64,000 nucleotides of DNA from Defluviitalea raffinosedens (GCF_016908775.1 NZ_JAFBEP010000011.1:19862-83861); one strand, 5' to 3'. Positions 45,810 to 54,662 are shown, counted from the first letter of the stretch. A program made the numbers and translations. The notes: a model not told the origin generated them from the sequence alone.

Positions 45810-47312
45810 TTAGGATATTCTTTGATATGTAGCATTAAAAATAGAGTTCTCTATAATATATACATCTTCAATATCATCTTGTCTGATTGCAATATAATCA
45901 TTTACTTTCCCTGACATATATTTAGACGAATCCCATTTTGTAAAAACCTTTGTGTTTTTTGCAAGAGGCTGTGCATAGACAAAAATTTCTTTCGTTGAGA
46001 TACATGCTTTTACATAAGCCCTTAAATCAATAGTCTGGCCCGTTTTCCTGTTTTTAACCTTTGGAAAATATTCTACATTTTTTAACTGAAACGGTCCATC
46101 GATCACCTTATAGCTTTTACTAAATTTTTCTTTGCTTATAGGATATACCTCTCCTGTAATACCTATCATAAAATAAGTGTCCGGAGAAGATACAGTCTCT
46201 ATATCTCCTTTAATGCTCCTCACAAGCAGAGGCGTACCTTCTTTAAAAACCTCTGCTACAGGGACAAAGCCCAGAGTCAGATTCTTCTTTTTATAAAGAA
46301 CCATTCTCTCAATATCAAGGTTATTATTATTATGATAAATAATATCGAAACTATCAAAATAAGCTTTTATACGATTATGTAAGTATCCATCCTTATTCAT
46401 TCCCGGGTATTGCCTGTCAAATTTTTCTTCATGAATAAAGCCCCCTGCCTTATCCATATTTCCTCCTCCGGAACCTATCCCTTCTGCCAGAAAGGCAGCC
46501 ATCTCTGAAGCCATTACTTCCCTTATACAACTTCTTACAGAAAAATAGACTCCCACATTTGTTTCATTATACACAACACAAGTATCTATGACATCTACCT
46601 GAAGCGCCAAATCGCTTATAAATCCCAATATATTGGGGTCACAGGGATGCGCCTTAAAGATAGCACATCGATAATCATCAATATAAGAATATCTGATCAG
46701 AGCCATGCCTGCAATTTCTATGTCTCGCAAAGTAAAATTTGCATTTTTTAATTTTCTTATTAAATTTATATCATATTCAACATGATCTTGTAAATCTTTA
46801 TCTAAAGGATGATAAATTTCCACAAAACTGTTTGTGTCTGTAAAAAGCCCATAATATAAAGCTGTAGCTACATTTTTATACTGATTGACATCAAATCCTT
46901 CATCTAGCAGCATCTGCCATACCACCGTTGCACAACTTCCAAGATAAGGCTTGATTTCAGTCATAGTCACATCATATATTTCTTGTTGATGATGATCAAT
47001 AATCGCAATGTTCTTTGCAGGAAATCTTTTAACGTTTCCAGCTCCATATTGGCAGTCTACCGTAATCAGGACTTCATTATCTCCTACAATTAATTCATCC
47101 ACATACTCTATAGGAATGTTTAATTCTTCTATCATTTTAATTAGATTAGGCTTGGTAATCCTAAAACGTCCTCCATAGACCAATCGTACATTTTTATCTT
47201 TGTTTTTAAAATATTCATATAAAGCGTACCCTGAACTGATAGAATCTCCATCAGGATTGTCATGGCACTGAATAATGATATAATCGTATATAAGCAAATC
47301 TGAAAGCTTCAA
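45810..47312 (-). CDS. DHH family phosphoesterase with C-terminal repeats
   Basis: Probable phosphodiesterase of about 500 residues. The DHH domain shows DNPDGDS, the aspartate in TVDCQ, and IIDHHQQ; the DHHA1 domain has GSGGGNMDKAGG. This core (about 1-325) is like NrnA-type enzymes that cleave short RNAs or cyclic dinucleotide products. About 170 extra residues follow, with two related segments near YFMIGITGEVYPI and NDYIAIRQDDIEDVYII that resemble PGDYG-like domains. TTG 47312 is 7 bases after GGGAGG and gives MKLSDLL; the in-frame ATG at 47333 overlaps the ribosome site. LURP-one follows. Confidence 0.85.
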   Translation of the reverse strand: MKLSDLLIYDYIIIQCHDNPDGDSISSGYALYEYFKNKDKNVRLVYGGRFRITKPNLIKMIEELNIPIEYVDELIVGDNEVLITVDCQYGAGNVKRFPAKNIAIIDHHQQEIYDVTMTEIKPYLGSCATVVWQMLLDEGFDVNQYKNVATALYYGLFTDTNSFVEIYHPLDKDLQDHVEYDINLIRKLKNANFTLRDIEIAGMALIRYSYIDDYRCAIFKAHPCDPNILGFISDLALQVDVIDTCVVYNETNVGVYFSVRSCIREVMASEMAAFLAEGIGSGGGNMDKAGGFIHEEKFDRQYPGMNKDGYLHNRIKAYFDSFDIIYHNNNNLDIERMVLYKKKNLTLGFVPVAEVFKEGTPLLVRSIKGDIETVSSPDTYFMIGITGEVYPISKEKFSKSYKVIDGPFQLKNVEYFPKVKNRKTGQTIDLRAYVKACISTKEIFVYAQPLAKNTKVFTKWDSSKYMSGKVNDYIAIRQDDIEDVYIIENSIFNATYQRIS

Positions 47313-47422
47313 AAAATGACCTCCCAATATCATTTGTTTCTGTGGTTATATTCAATAAGATAATCATTATGCTTAATTTGCCAATATATGACAGAAAGAG
47401 TTCAAAATATACAATATAATAT

Positions 47423-47457
47423 AAAAACTGCCAACACTTATGGTATCGGCAGTTTTT
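47423..47457 (-). terminator. Terminator of the LysM/SleB gene
   Basis: AAAAACTGCC and GGCAGTTTTT flank a 15-base loop on the minus strand. Confidence 0.82.
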
Positions 47458-47466
47458 AAAATAATT

Positions 47467-48456
47467 TTATAAATAAAAATCATGGTTTTGGATTCTACGA
47501 TAAAAAGTTCTATTTTTTACAATCCAGTTGTTTGTGGATTTTTTAGGATTTAGGAAATATAGACTTTCTCCGATATTATTATTCCCTTCTAAAGCCATTC
47601 TGGCAGCTTTCACACTCTCCTCAGAAGGGGTATTATAAATGGTTCCGTTGGCCGTTGGCGTATACTGCACGCCCCAGTTCCTGTCAAATATAACTTCTTT
47701 AATAGTATTAGGGAAGTCTTTACTCTTTTTTCGGTTGATAATACAGTTGGCCACAGCCAATTTCCCCTCAAAGGGTTCTGCCTCAGCTTCCGCATGGACA
47801 AGTCTGGACAACCAGTATAAATCTTCTTGTGAGTAAGAAATAGAAGCTTTCATTACAGTCTCAGTTTTTACTGGCTTATAACCTTTCGTATACAGTTTTA
47901 CTGAAGCCGTTGATTCCTGCCACTCTACATCTACATTGAATGCTTCTGCTACAAATCTGAGAGGTACAAAAGTCCTTCCATTGTATATATTAATCGGCGC
48001 ATCAAGCGTAATTGTCTTGTGATCAATCATTGCGTAAGACTGTCTGATTGGAAGAGAAATTGTAACACCATTTTTCATAAGAATTGCTTCTTCATTGTGA
48101 TCATTCCAATTGATTTGTTCTATTCCAATTGCTTCAGCAATGAATCTAATGGGCACAAAAGTGCGGCCATTCTCTATATAAGGTAAAGTGTCGGCGGTAA
48201 TCACCTGATCATTTAAATAAATTCGTATATCCTTATTTCCACTAATCGGACGAACCTTTACCAAGTTTCCTGCGTATAACTCATCTTTTCCATTTAAGTT
48301 CGCTACCTGAGCGTAACTTACGTTATGTTCTTGTGAAATGCTGTATAGGTTATCCCCTGACTTTACAGTATGCATGATATATGAAGATGCAAAGGCACTG
48401 GATGGGGCGCCCATAAGTACGGAAAGAGATAAGATTGCTGCCATAACTCGTTTCAT
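47467..48456 (-). CDS. Cell-wall hydrolase with LysM, CuAO-like and SleB domains
   Basis: Secreted protein of 329 residues. Signal peptide (1-24, cut after AFA), LysM peptidoglycan-binding domain (about 29-71), a copper-amine-oxidase N-terminal-like domain with two RTFVPIRF/RTFVPLRF repeats (about 75-195), and a C-terminal SleB/CwlJ-type hydrolase_2 domain beginning WLSRLVHAEAEAEPFEGK. SleB enzymes are lytic transglycosylases active on spore cortex or wall. ATG 48456 is 9 bases after AAAGG; an ATG three codons earlier overlaps. Single gene. A role in growth or spore germination is inferred. Confidence 0.9.
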   Translation of the reverse strand: MKRVMAAILSLSVLMGAPSSAFASSYIMHTVKSGDNLYSISQEHNVSYAQVANLNGKDELYAGNLVKVRPISGNKDIRIYLNDQVITADTLPYIENGRTFVPIRFIAEAIGIEQINWNDHNEEAILMKNGVTISLPIRQSYAMIDHKTITLDAPINIYNGRTFVPLRFVAEAFNVDVEWQESTASVKLYTKGYKPVKTETVMKASISYSQEDLYWLSRLVHAEAEAEPFEGKLAVANCIINRKKSKDFPNTIKEVIFDRNWGVQYTPTANGTIYNTPSEESVKAARMALEGNNNIGESLYFLNPKKSTNNWIVKNRTFYRRIQNHDFYL

Positions 48457-48621
48457 ATTGATCATCCTTTAAATATTTTTAGATTTTGTATCAAATTTGT
48501 TAACTGATTTATTAATATTGTAACATTTTCTTAACAAATTGAAAACCGGTTTTTTTTGGAAAGATGATCAATCTTTTTATTGCAAAGAAAATCCTTAAGG
48601 ATTTCCTCTGCAATAAAGAAT

Positions 48622-48643
48622 AAGGGCGGTAAATACCGCCCTT
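48622..48643 (-). terminator. Terminator of the manganese exporter gene
   Basis: AAGGGCGGTA and TACCGCCCTT with a 2-base centre, then a T-rich tail (ATTCTTTATT) on the minus strand. A second, imperfect 34-base palindrome lies just downstream (48580-48613). Confidence 0.75.
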
Positions 48644-48651
48644 GTAGCCCC

Positions 48652-49764
48652 TTATAACCCCTTTTTTAGTTCTTCCATAATAAATGGATTTTTTTCTTTT
48701 ATATGTTCTAAATATGCATGAATGTCCCCATCAAATTCTAATGTTTCTTCAAATAAAGCCATCTCCAGTGAATTTCTGATGGCATTGGTCATTTCTCTCT
48801 TCTGCAAGTCCTGGTAATGGTCCATAAGGTACATGAGTGTGAATTTTAGACTATCTATTATTTTGGCATGATCAAAAGCCTTCTTTGCCCAAATCTCATG
48901 GTTGTCCGATTCTATTTTACTTGTGATTGCTCCTTGCTCTATACCCTCTTTAATCATATCTTTTGCGTAGCCTACAATACAATTTTTCCCCTGGCAATGG
49001 CCACATGTACTTTCTCCAAGACAAATATTCTCTATATTATTTTTCATCTGATTCATATATTCATATAGGGTAATCGCTGTTTTTTGATACAGTGATTTTT
49101 CTCCTTTTTTCTTCTTTTCCAGCAGGGGTTTAATGAGGAACACTGAAACGATCACAATAAATATTACAAATCCAGATATGGTAAATGCATTAACATATCG
49201 ATCTGGCAGTGACGTGTACAGTTTCATGCTTCCAAATACTAAAAATAACCCATAGGCAATAAACTTCATGAGCAATTCAGGAATTTTATCCCCTATTTTA
49301 CTTCCTACTATAATGCCTACACCACTGGTTAACAGCATTCCGCTGACAGTCCCTAATAATATGAAAAAGGGATGGGCTGCGTCCACTGACAGGGTAATCG
49401 CTGTAAGTTGCGTCTTATCCCCTAATTCACCAATGAAAAAAGCTGCTGCAACAGTCAATACAGGTCCTAATTTTCTTGTGCTTTCCTCTTCATCTTCATC
49501 ATCCTCTTCCTTTAAAGACCATAACGCAAAGAAGATAAAAGCGCTACCTGCAATGATTTGCAGTACATTGGCTGGAATCATTCCACCAATAAAGGTACCA
49601 AATAATACAGCCACTCCATGATTCAATAAAGAACCGATAAAAACCCCCAGAAGTACTTGTCTCATTTTATACTTTGTTGCAAACATCATAGCAAGAATCT
49701 GAGTTTTGTCTCCCATTTCTGCTATAAAGATAAAAAGTAGTGCATGCAGATACTCTCTTAACAT
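48652..49764 (-). CDS. GDT1/UPF0016 family manganese exporter with C-terminal extension
   Basis: Membrane protein of 370 residues. Two repeats carry the family motif EMGDKT (16-21) and ELGDKT (113-118) in about six helices; proteins of this type export Mn2+ (MneA/GDT1 group). Unlike the usual 190-220 residue form, about 155 extra soluble residues follow (about 215-370), including cysteines 248, 254, 257 and 262 (C-x5-C-x2-C-x4-C), possibly a metal site. A yybP-ykoY riboswitch in the leader supports Mn2+ control. The start follows AAGAGGAGGAATAAG. The function of the extension is unknown. Confidence 0.9.
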   Translation of the reverse strand: MLREYLHALLFIFIAEMGDKTQILAMMFATKYKMRQVLLGVFIGSLLNHGVAVLFGTFIGGMIPANVLQIIAGSAFIFFALWSLKEEDDEDEEESTRKLGPVLTVAAAFFIGELGDKTQLTAITLSVDAAHPFFILLGTVSGMLLTSGVGIIVGSKIGDKIPELLMKFIAYGLFLVFGSMKLYTSLPDRYVNAFTISGFVIFIVIVSVFLIKPLLEKKKKGEKSLYQKTAITLYEYMNQMKNNIENICLGESTCGHCQGKNCIVGYAKDMIKEGIEQGAITSKIESDNHEIWAKKAFDHAKIIDSLKFTLMYLMDHYQDLQKREMTNAIRNSLEMALFEETLEFDGDIHAYLEHIKEKNPFIMEELKKGL

Positions 49765-49801
49765 CTTATTCCTCCTCTTAGCACATGAAAAATTAGCACA
49801 T

Positions 49802-49950
49802 AAAAAAGCGAAACTTTATGCTTAGTAAAAAATGTTTACTAAGCTAAAAGTCTCGCTTCTTTAGACAAAATCTAAAGCAAATAGAACCAGGCCAAGGACC
49901 AGTATGTTGATTCTATTTATAGCTTTCGCTACAGCTACTCCCCTTTAACT
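49802..49950 (-). promoter_or_regulatory. yybP-ykoY manganese riboswitch with terminator platform
   Basis: On the minus strand the leader begins with the family hallmark AAAGGGGAGTAGC (49934-49946), has the conserved inner segment TCAACATACTGG (49899-49910), and closes with GAGACTTT (near 49847-49854). The following hairpin (AAGCGAGACTTT paired with AAAGTTTCGCTT, 49805-49858) ends in TTTTTT, a transcription terminator that Mn2+ binding would prevent from forming. Confidence 0.9.
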
Positions 49951-49961
49951 TTACATCTATA

Positions 49962-49990
49962 AAAATAACATAAATCTGCATAAAATTCAA
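49962..49990 (-). promoter_or_regulatory. Promoter of the riboswitch-controlled exporter
   Basis: TTGAAT (49985-49990), 17 bases, TATTTT (49962-49967) on the minus strand, just before the riboswitch. Confidence 0.55.
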
Positions 49991-50025
49991 TTACTTTTAA
50001 TTTTGTTCATTCCTTTTATTACCAG

Positions 50026-50095
50026 TTATCCACATCTTATCCACATATTGTGGACTAAATGTATTTTTATGGTAAATTATATGTATTTATCCACA
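50026..50095 (+). repeat. DnaA-box cluster (three perfect boxes)
   Basis: TTATCCACA occurs exactly at 50026-50034, 50037-50045 and 50087-50095, all in the same direction; the first two are 11 bp apart. A degenerate inverted copy (TGTGGACTA) lies at about 50049. The bases match the DnaA consensus fully. There is no dnaA or dnaN gene here, so it is not the usual oriC setting. Confidence 0.75.
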
Positions 50096-50103
50096 AGAAT
50101 AGA

Positions 50104-51198
50104 TTAATCTTTACATTCCATCCTCCGTTGAGCCACATTATAATTTCCATGAAATAAAATTATTCTTTTCATTCTTTGCAATATTCGATCTGTAATTATG
50201 GAAACTACTATGATCACACCAGGAGATACTATTGTAAAAAGCGTCAACAATACAGGATGACTGGTTCTTACTATATCTTTTATAACTGTTACAACAAAAG
50301 GATGAATCAGATATATAGAAAAAGAGTATTTACCCATTTTATTGAATAAAACCTTAATGCTTTTCCCCTTCAAATCAATCAATCTGGATATTCTTAAAAT
50401 AATAATTGACGCTAAAAATACATAGATATACCAGATCATCTGATAAATAAAAGTATTAATCGGTTTGCCCAATTCTATATCAAAGCACATTTTAATATAG
50501 AATGCCATGGAAAATATCCATATAAAAATGATGATTTTAAAGTACTTGTCCACAATTTGAAAACATTGATGGTAATTAAATCCAATCCAAAGACCTAACC
50601 AAATGATTATAAAATGCCAATAAAATAATGTTGCAGGATAAGGAAATATTTTATAGATATAAAACTTATTGATCCAATAAAAAATAATTTGCATTGCTGT
50701 TCCTATTAAAAATGTTACCAAAAGATTCTTTTTAACTTTTTTTATAAACTTAATAAGGACAGGAGCTAATAAATATACCTGAATAATAACAGACATAAAA
50801 TACAAGTGGGAATAACTCTTCCCAAACAGAATCCAAAAGGCCCAGTCAGATACCGATATTAATTGCTCATATTCTATGGCTCCGACAAAATATCTGCACA
50901 AAATATAGACAATACTCCAAAATAAATAGGGCATTACTATAGTATGAATCTTTCTTTTATAGAATTTTAATACATTCATTTTTTCCTGTTCTAAATTATA
51001 GGTAATCAGAATGGACGCAATGAGTATAAACCCCGGAACAGCAAACTGAATGACTCTATTGAATCCATAATAGATCCCATAAATCATAGTAGCCAAATCA
51101 AATCTGCTAATGGGAATATACAACACATGAATAAGCACGACACAAAGAATCAAAATCCCTCTCATTGTTTGTATCTCTGGTATCCATTGCTTTTTCAC
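50104..51198 (-). CDS. Acyltransferase 3 family membrane protein
   Basis: Integral membrane protein of about 364 residues with roughly ten helices, of the acyltransferase 3 (OafA/WecH-like) family that moves acetyl or succinyl groups onto surface sugars. The start MKKQWIPEIQTMRGILIL with the conserved Arg in helix 1 and LIH fits the family. GTG 51198 is chosen (GGGGGG 7 bases upstream); a longer reading from ATG 51267 has no ribosome site and adds 23 residues unlike the family. It lies downstream of the large secreted protein gene. The substrate is unknown. Confidence 0.82.
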   Translation of the reverse strand: MKKQWIPEIQTMRGILILCVVLIHVLYIPISRFDLATMIYGIYYGFNRVIQFAVPGFILIASILITYNLEQEKMNVLKFYKRKIHTIVMPYLFWSIVYILCRYFVGAIEYEQLISVSDWAFWILFGKSYSHLYFMSVIIQVYLLAPVLIKFIKKVKKNLLVTFLIGTAMQIIFYWINKFYIYKIFPYPATLFYWHFIIIWLGLWIGFNYHQCFQIVDKYFKIIIFIWIFSMAFYIKMCFDIELGKPINTFIYQMIWYIYVFLASIIILRISRLIDLKGKSIKVLFNKMGKYSFSIYLIHPFVVTVIKDIVRTSHPVLLTLFTIVSPGVIIVVSIITDRILQRMKRIILFHGNYNVAQRRMECKD

Positions 51199-51281
51199 TG
51201 ATTTGCCCCCCAATATTTTAAAAGCCAACTCAATGAAGTTACTAATTTCATCAAGTTGGCCCTTCATGTGATGAGCGTATC

Positions 51282-53231
51282 TTAATTTACTGTTATGATA
51301 TTAATCGCAATAGGAAGACTGGATCCTGCTGCATTCATCATTTCGAATTCCAATACTTCTTCTTGTCCGTCTTCTAAAACATATTCTATAACTGTAGTTG
51401 CATATTCTGAATTCGTTTCGGGAGTAATAAAGTATCCATCATAATTCTTTACTGCTGCTGCACATCTTCCTCCCCTTGGATTGAGTCGAACACGAATTGT
51501 TTTTGTTTCTCCTGTATTGTTTACAACAGGAACTTTAATTTTATAAGTCGCCCCATAATGGCCTATATTGCTGATGGTTCCATACTCTTTTCCCAGGCTG
51601 GTTTCAGCAGAAAAAATATTATCTGTTTTTCCATTAGAAACCGAATATGCAATCTGGCCAGATCCCGCTTCATATACAGGAAGTTCTGTTGTAAGCTTTG
51701 CAAAGGTCCATGTTCCCCTTGGATGCCTATTATCAGAATCTATAGGCAAAGGATCATCTTTTACGGAGGTCAGGCTTAATCCATCCACTTTGCTGACAAC
51801 TGTACGTACAACATAATTGAGTTTTCCGCTTCCTGATTTTTTCTTTACTTTAAATTCATATTGGAATCCAATTAAACTTCCTGAACTTACATAAAAATCA
51901 TCAATAACCAATGAGTTTCTGGATCTGATAGCCGTTCTGTCCAAGGCAATGATAGGAAGTTGATTGCTTATACTAAGTTCAGCTATTTTTAAACCTACGT
52001 CGTATATGGGCCAGCCTCTGCTGCTGGTTTTAGTCACTCCTCTTGGAGTTACCAGTTCGATATCATTTGTATCGGATAGATTCTCAATGGTAATACCTAT
52101 GATTATTGGTTCATCAAACTTATTTTCATGGTAGCCGAATACAATATGATTGATAGATTCCTCATCTTCTTCCACCACATCCTGCCAAAGAGTAGCTGCA
52201 TCATAAGGAACCGTTCTTTCATTAAGCGCTTCTGGATTATCACTAATCATTAATCTCGTATTGCCTTCAGCTTTAGGTTCCGGAGCATTGGTAGGAACGA
52301 CTCCTCCTCCAATAAACTCTTTCTCTAAGAATTTTAAGGCAAAAGCAGCTTCTTTATTAAAAATGCTTACCTCTTGTGTTGACCCATTCCAAGCTACAGT
52401 CGCCCCAAAAACTTGCTCGATAAATTTTAAAGGTACATATATTGTTTCATTATAATCCACAATTTTACCCTGCTGAGGTTGGATCGGAATACCATTAACC
52501 GTTGCAACTTTATCGCCTATATTGATTCTTAACTCAATACCTTCTTTAATGCCAACCAATTGTCCTGTTATGTAATCACGATATGTCTTAACACCCATCG
52601 CTTTAAACACGGGTTCTACAGGAATCATCCCAACTTTATCCATTGTTATAGGATTATAGAAAGTATTCACTTTTTTCTTGTCTACAAGTATGCTCATGTT
52701 AGGAAATTCCTGAATTTTCGGCGGAATAATGAAATTAGTTGTAATGATTGCAGTTCTAGTATTGGAATCCCATTCTACAGTTCCACCAAAAGCTTCCCCT
52801 ATAAATCTTAAGGGGACATATGTACTATCCTTGTATATAATTGCTGGCTGATCTAATTCAACTGGTTCTTCATTTCTGAAAACCACAGCTGAATCAATGG
52901 TGATTTGTACTACTGTATCATCTTTATATGCAACTACTGTTCTTTCACTTTGATTCCATTCTACATTTATATTCATCGCTTCAAATATTGATCTTAAAGG
53001 AACCAATATTCTTCCATTCTTAATAATAGGTTTAACAGAAGGCTTGAAAAAATCTTCATTGATAATAATATTCATATCTGCTTCAGAAACCATATCTTCT
53101 TTTTTTGCAGCATTCTCTTTTGAAGTATCTTCCTTAGAAATATCTTCTGCTGCATATGCTTTGGTGAATGCCAGATTAAAAACCATGCTAAATACGATGC
53201 CAAAAACTAGTATCTTTTTTAATCTCTCCAT
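51282..53231 (-). CDS. Large secreted protein with repeated copper-amine-oxidase-like domains
   Basis: Extracellular protein of 649 residues. Signal peptide (1-27, cut after AYA) and a Lys/Glu-rich linker. Residues about 55-165 and 185-295 are two copper-amine-oxidase N-terminal-like domains, each with the pattern VPLRSIFEAM, YVPLRFIGEAFG or YVPLKFIEQVFG. The second half (about 330-649) is beta-rich and unrecognised. The start follows GAGAGGTAGAAT. Such domains are surface modules of clostridia, often on wall-bound or matrix proteins. The acyltransferase gene follows it. The function is unknown. Confidence 0.8.
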   Translation of the reverse strand: MERLKKILVFGIVFSMVFNLAFTKAYAAEDISKEDTSKENAAKKEDMVSEADMNIIINEDFFKPSVKPIIKNGRILVPLRSIFEAMNINVEWNQSERTVVAYKDDTVVQITIDSAVVFRNEEPVELDQPAIIYKDSTYVPLRFIGEAFGGTVEWDSNTRTAIITTNFIIPPKIQEFPNMSILVDKKKVNTFYNPITMDKVGMIPVEPVFKAMGVKTYRDYITGQLVGIKEGIELRINIGDKVATVNGIPIQPQQGKIVDYNETIYVPLKFIEQVFGATVAWNGSTQEVSIFNKEAAFALKFLEKEFIGGGVVPTNAPEPKAEGNTRLMISDNPEALNERTVPYDAATLWQDVVEEDEESINHIVFGYHENKFDEPIIIGITIENLSDTNDIELVTPRGVTKTSSRGWPIYDVGLKIAELSISNQLPIIALDRTAIRSRNSLVIDDFYVSSGSLIGFQYEFKVKKKSGSGKLNYVVRTVVSKVDGLSLTSVKDDPLPIDSDNRHPRGTWTFAKLTTELPVYEAGSGQIAYSVSNGKTDNIFSAETSLGKEYGTISNIGHYGATYKIKVPVVNNTGETKTIRVRLNPRGGRCAAAVKNYDGYFITPETNSEYATTVIEYVLEDGQEEVLEFEMMNAAGSSLPIAINIITVN

Positions 53232-53870
53232 ATTCTACCTCTCTCATTTTTATATTAGTTTAATGATTACCTTGTAAAAGATCAGCTCTTTTTAATTTGA
53301 TGTCTCTTATAAAGAGATGAAAGACTTAAACACCCTAAAGTATCATTCATAACATTCAGCGTAATCATTCACCCCCATTTTCTTATCTTCCGATTAAAAC
53401 CTTCGATATAAAAATATATGATTGCTTCAATTGATACTATGTACTTTAACTTTCATTCTGCCATAAGCCTTAAACAACAATAAATCTGCTATTATCGACT
53501 AATTTTAGAGTTTTACTACAAAATAAGGCAAATACATTATACTATAGATATTATAGCCATTCAAGACTACTACACTATTTCTATTTTTATCCTATATTGT
53601 AGACTTTCGCGACAACATCCTTTTGATAAAAATACATATACAGATAATCTAATATTTCACAATAACCTCATAGAACTTATTTTATTAATACTGATAATAC
53701 AAAGAAAGAATTCTACTCTTATCTTATTTTTATTAGCAATCAAAATCTCAGTTTACCTTTAGTATCAGAGAATAACATATTTCTAGTTCTTTGTACATGA
53801 GATAACGAAATAATTGAAAAATATATTGATAAATGTTAGAATTAAATGAAAAATTTTAGGGGGTGAGAAA
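53232..53870. other. AT-rich gene-free region at the island edge
   Basis: About 640 bases, clearly more AT-rich than the left neighbour, with only short open frames. I see no RNA gene, transposase remnant or antitoxin gene. It marks the change from chromosome backbone to the accessory island. Confidence 0.5.
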
Positions 53871-54395
53871 TTGAAGTTTGTAAATGAACAAGATGTACTA
53901 GCTCATAAAGAAGCATTAAAATCTACTTTAGAAGATTTGTATTCAAAAACAAATTTAAAAGATGTTGAAGAACGAAAGAGAACTACTAATTATTATGAGT
54001 GGCTGAATAAAAAAACTAAGATAATTATTAATGAAAAAGATTATATTTACGATGAAAAAGCAAAAAATATTAAAAGAGGTAGTGTCGTTTGGGTTGAGTT
54101 CGGTTTTAATATTGGTAATGAATTTGGAGGAAGACATCCAGCAATAGTATTGAGAAAAACAGGTAATAGCATATTTGTACTTCCACTTTCTTCACAAAAG
54201 CCAGAAGACATAAAACCTTATCATGTAAAAATTGAAAAAGTATATAATTTTAAAAATATAGTCCGTTGGGCTAATGTATTGAAAATTCAAAATGTAAGTT
54301 TGCTAAGAGTAGATTTTAGTGCATCTATTGGAAATATAAAAGGAGAAATATTAGATGAAATAAATAAGGCAATAGAAAAATCACATATTTTCTAA
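53871..54395 (+). CDS. PemK/MazF family toxin-like protein
   Basis: Protein of 174 residues. Residues 69-172 look like the PemK/MazF RNase fold: KRGSVVWVEFG, then GGRHPAIVLRK (86-96) and VLPLSSQ, and a later RWANVLKIQ strand. The first 68 residues are a helical, Lys/Glu-rich extension not found in MazF (about 110 residues). The start is TTG after AGGGGGTGAGAAA. No antitoxin gene is visible on either side; a promoter with a structured untranslated region starts 34 bases after the stop. It could be an orphan toxin or be controlled by an unrecognised partner. Confidence 0.78.
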   Translation: MKFVNEQDVLAHKEALKSTLEDLYSKTNLKDVEERKRTTNYYEWLNKKTKIIINEKDYIYDEKAKNIKRGSVVWVEFGFNIGNEFGGRHPAIVLRKTGNSIFVLPLSSQKPEDIKPYHVKIEKVYNFKNIVRWANVLKIQNVSLLRVDFSASIGNIKGEILDEINKAIEKSHIF

Positions 54396-54428
54396 TTGAT
54401 TTTTTTATAAATTTATTATACTATATAA

Positions 54429-54457
54429 TTGACAAGAAAAAATATTAGTGTTATACT
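54429..54457 (+). promoter_or_regulatory. Strong promoter upstream of a gene-free structured region
   Basis: TTGACA (54429-54434), 17 bases, TATACT (54452-54457): nearly full consensus, with no gene downstream on this strand for over 2 kb. Confidence 0.7.
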
Positions 54458-54463
54458 TTTTAA

Positions 54464-54662
54464 TGTTGTAACTTGATAGTGTGAAGGAGCATTAGCTCAG
54501 TTGATTAGTCTTGCAGGAGAGGGAGTAGCAATACTCTCTCTCAGTCTTTGTATACAAAAATATTTAAGAGCATATATTATAGTATAGCGTGAAGGAATAC
54601 ATCGCTATTCAATTTGTAGTCTGAAGAGAAAGAGAGGTCTAATATGACCTCTCTTTCTAGTT
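54464..54662 (+). ncRNA. Candidate structured small RNA
   Basis: The expected transcript has two strong hairpins. The first is GAGAGGGAGTA-GCAA-TACTCTCTCTC (54517-54542), closed by a GNRA tetraloop. The second has a 13-bp perfect stem at 54627-54639/54646-54658 with loop TAATAT. Each is preceded by a related segment GYGTGAAGGA (54479 and 54587), and a third partial copy GTGTGAA lies at 54668. The units thus look like degenerate tandem repeats. No reading frame of note is present. There is no T run after hairpin 2, so the 3' end is uncertain. Confidence 0.45.
54484..54508 (+). pseudogene. tRNA-like 5' fragment
   Basis: GAGCATTAGCTCAGTTGATTAG resembles the first 22 bases (acceptor end and D arm) of a tRNA, but the D stem does not close and no anticodon or T arm follows. 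It could be a remnant of integration or a chance mimic inside the candidate RNA. Confidence 0.3.

Noticed and set aside
50026..50095. Replication origin
   Set aside because: The DnaA boxes are real, but dnaA, dnaN, recF and an obvious unwinding element are absent, so oriC is not supported.
54484..54508. Possible intact tRNA gene
   Set aside because: Only the first 22 bases look like a tRNA; no anticodon arm, T arm or closing acceptor stem follows.
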